DNA of 45,288 nucleotides from Oceanobacillus damuensis (GTDB taxonomy: Bacteria; Bacillota; Bacilli; Bacillales; Amphibacillaceae), in assembly GCF_001618145.1 (NCBI RefSeq), contig NZ_LQNF01000033.1:1-45288 (forward strand), written 5' to 3'. Both the position numbers and the translations under genes were made by a program. Positions 43,890 to 45,288 of this stretch are shown piece by piece. How positions within the stretch are numbered: position 1 is the stretch's first letter; the number at the start of each line of letters is the position of its first letter. The notes beneath the pieces were generated by a model. It worked only from the letters and a program-made list of their open reading frames with translations. It was not told where the DNA came from and made no database searches.

Positions 43890-43903
43890 AGAATGCACGT
43901 TCT
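43890..43903 (-). promoter_or_regulatory. LexA-like box upstream of yhaO
   Basis: AGAACGTGCATTCT on the minus strand matches CGAACRNRYGTTYC at 11 of 14 positions, with one mismatch inside the half-site. It lies 55-68 bp upstream of the yhaO ATG. yhaO-yhaN-yhaM are LexA targets in B. subtilis (recalled). Confidence 0.6.
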
Positions 43904-43989
43904 ATTACAGTCGATTTTGCGTGCATGTCACTAATAAATGAAGAAGAGATATATTTTATTTCCGCAAAATGCTTCCTCATTCCATTTGA

Positions 43990-44034
43990 AAAAGCACGAA
44001 AGAACAAGCAGCCCACTTGTTCATTCGTGCTTTT
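43990..44034. terminator. Terminator of the luciferase-like gene
   Basis: A 19-bp stem with one mismatch (43990-44008 with 44016-44034), with A and T tracts at the outer ends. It lies 9 bp past the stop. Confidence 0.9.
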
Positions 44035-44042
44035 CCTTCATT

Positions 44043-45044
44043 TTATTTTCCATCAACAACCTCTTTTAAAATTTCATAAGAACGTGTTTGTTTGGAACGG
44101 TCATAAATATAGGTAACCGCCATAATTTCATCCACGTTATACTTCTCTTGAAAACGTGCCAACTGTTCCCGTACCGAGGCCTTACTACCAAGTAAGGTCA
44201 TGCTCGACATGGATGTGGTCACTTGTTTCTCACGTGGACTCCAAATCTGATCCATGCTCTCTACAGGAGGCTTTAATAAGGATTGAGATCCTCTTACAAC
44301 ATTCAGGAAAAATTGCTGCATGGTTGTCGATTCGAATTTGGCCTCTTCATCACTTTCAGCCGCAATCACATTCAGACAAACCATCATGTATGGAGAATCA
44401 AGATATTCAGATGGCTGGAAATGGTCACGATAAATGGAGATGGCTTCCTCCATATACGTTGGCGCAAAGTGTGAAGCAAACACATACGGCAACCCGAGTC
44501 TAGCCGCCAAAACAGCGGAGTCAGTCGAAGAGCCAAGGATATAAATCGGTATATTCGTACCAACACCCGGGTACGCTTTAACATGACCTTGACCTTTTTC
44601 CGGCCCTAAATACGTCAGCAAAGCTTGTACATCTTCCGGAAATGTAGAGACGGTATCACTTTTTGATCTCCTTAATGCACTGGCTGTCAACATGTCTGTA
44701 CCCGGTGCCCGGCCTAATCCTAAATCCAATCGCTCAGGGTAGATGGTTGCCATCGTTCCGAATTGTTCAGCAACGACCAAGGGGGTATGATTAGGAAGCA
44801 TAATCCCTCCAGAACCGACGCGAATCTTCTCTGTATGCTCCAATGTATGTTTAATCAGAATGGAAGTAGCAGAGCTTACGAGTGTTGGACTATTATGATG
44901 CTCTGCAATCCAATAGCGGGTATAGCCCATCTTATCGACCTGCTGCGCCAGTTCAACCATTGACTCAATAGCCTCTCCAGGCTCCTGTCCTTCACGAATA
45001 GGTGCCAGATTCAAAACCGATACAGGAATCTGTATGTTTGTCAT
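44043..45044 (-). CDS. LLM-class (luciferase-like) flavin-dependent oxidoreductase
   Basis: A 333-residue TIM-barrel flavoprotein of the bacterial luciferase superfamily, single-subunit MsnO8/YceB-like type, using FMN or F420-like reduced flavin on an unknown substrate. Signatures: [18 protein letters not shown] (43-60), [20 protein letters not shown] and [13 protein letters not shown]. All are intact. The ATG follows AAAGGAGAAG. It is monocistronic with a strong terminator. A perfect 10+10 palindrome 41 bp upstream suggests control by a dedicated repressor not seen in the window. Confidence 0.9.
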   Translation of the reverse strand: MTNIQIPVSVLNLAPIREGQEPGEAIESMVELAQQVDKMGYTRYWIAEHHNSPTLVSSATSILIKHTLEHTEKIRVGSGGIMLPNHTPLVVAEQFGTMATIYPERLDLGLGRAPGTDMLTASALRRSKSDTVSTFPEDVQALLTYLGPEKGQGHVKAYPGVGTNIPIYILGSSTDSAVLAARLGLPYVFASHFAPTYMEEAISIYRDHFQPSEYLDSPYMMVCLNVIAAESDEEAKFESTTMQQFFLNVVRGSQSLLKPPVESMDQIWSPREKQVTTSMSSMTLLGSKASVREQLARFQEKYNVDEIMAVTYIYDRSKQTRSYEILKEVVDGK

Positions 45045-45084
45045 ATGAACTTCTCCTTTTATGTCTTTACTATCATAATTTCAC

Positions 45085-45105
45085 ACGTTTAACCGGGTTA
45101 AACGT
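45085..45105. promoter_or_regulatory. Perfect palindrome upstream of the luciferase-like gene (candidate operator)
   Basis: ACGTTTAACC (45085-45094) and GGTTAAACGT (45096-45105) are perfect inverted arms around one G. There is no T run on either side, so it is not a terminator. It overlaps a possible weak promoter (TTAACC, 18 bp, TATGAT on the minus strand). Confidence 0.6.
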
Positions 45106-45226
45106 AAAGAGCCACTAATAACAGTCTTGCTAACTTTGACAAAATCAGGGCTCATTTTCGTAATTTTCATCATCTCACAAAGTTCGCATTTTCTGTAAAC
45201 TACGACATAACTTATAATTAATATAT
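45106..45226. other. Gene-free sequence
   Basis: 121 bp of AT-rich sequence with no supported ORF or structure between the palindrome and the truncated repeat. Confidence 0.4.
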
Positions 45227-45288
45227 GTGCTTTTGCTGTCGTCCGGGATCGCTCTGGGCGGATGCGCATCCTTAGGGCACGGCCTCAG
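45227..45288. repeat. Rep-2 palindromic repeat, copy 2, cut by window end
   Basis: From GTGCTTTTGCTG through CCGGGATCGCTCTGGGCGG, GGATGCGCATCC and GCACGGCCTCA it matches copy 1 (33301 onward) with a handful of differences. The right half lies outside the window. Confidence 0.8.

Overview
The window is chromosomal DNA from a low-GC Gram-positive of the family Bacillaceae. Protein content and gene order follow the Bacillus subtilis yhj-yhf-yhg-yha stretch: addBA, a sipV-type peptidase, yhjE/yhjD, comK, lplJ-yhfI-yhfH, hemEHY, pbpF, hmoB, yhaA, ecsAB, hit, trpP, yhaH/I/J, prsA, yhaLMNO. The acidic exported proteins and the many short palindromic intergenic repeats suggest the Oceanobacillus/Virgibacillus/Lentibacillus side of the family; that placement is inference. 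There is no rRNA, tRNA, prophage, transposase or CRISPR array. Most of the window is ordinary core genome.

Layout. 1-600: repeat elements and a SigB-type promoter. 600-5146: a stress-type short-chain dehydrogenase, a membrane-anchored GH13 protein whose catalytic acids are all replaced, YisL, and a DUF418 membrane protein. 5289-13889: the AddAB helicase-nuclease, a type I signal peptidase and a TVP38-family membrane protein. 14092-17293: yhjD behind a good LexA box, comK converging on it with a 56-nt overlap, lipoate ligase, a metallo-hydrolase and a 43-residue zinc-ribbon protein. 17587-25412: PepF, the coproporphyrin-type heme genes hemE-hemH-hemY, and a class A penicillin-binding protein. 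25575-32550: heme monooxygenase HmoB, a BdbC/thioredoxin-like disulfide pair, a PAP2 phosphatase, a ferritin-like protein with a SigB-like promoter, a M20 amidohydrolase, and the EcsAB transporter. 32551-33870: 1.3 kb without a credible gene, filled by two degenerate tandem arrays and two palindromic elements. 33871-45044: hit, trpP with a TRAP-type leader, yhaH, yhaI, yhaJ, a small membrane protein, prsA, the yhaO-yhaN-yhaM-yhaL operon behind a LexA-like box, and a luciferase-like flavin oxidoreductase preceded by a perfect palindrome.

Themes. Several genes serve protein export and extracytoplasmic folding (SipV-type peptidase, PrsA, EcsAB, BdbC with its thioredoxin-like partner, PbpF). A second group handles DNA ends and competence (AddAB, YhaO-YhaN, ComK, YhjD), and two of its promoters carry SOS boxes. 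A third group makes and breaks down heme (HemE/H/Y, HmoB).

The least explained features are the 21-bp phased array just upstream of the ecsAB promoter, the triad-less GH13 protein, and four families of structured intergenic repeats, two of which vary in ways that keep their hairpins intact. No wholly new multi-gene system was found.
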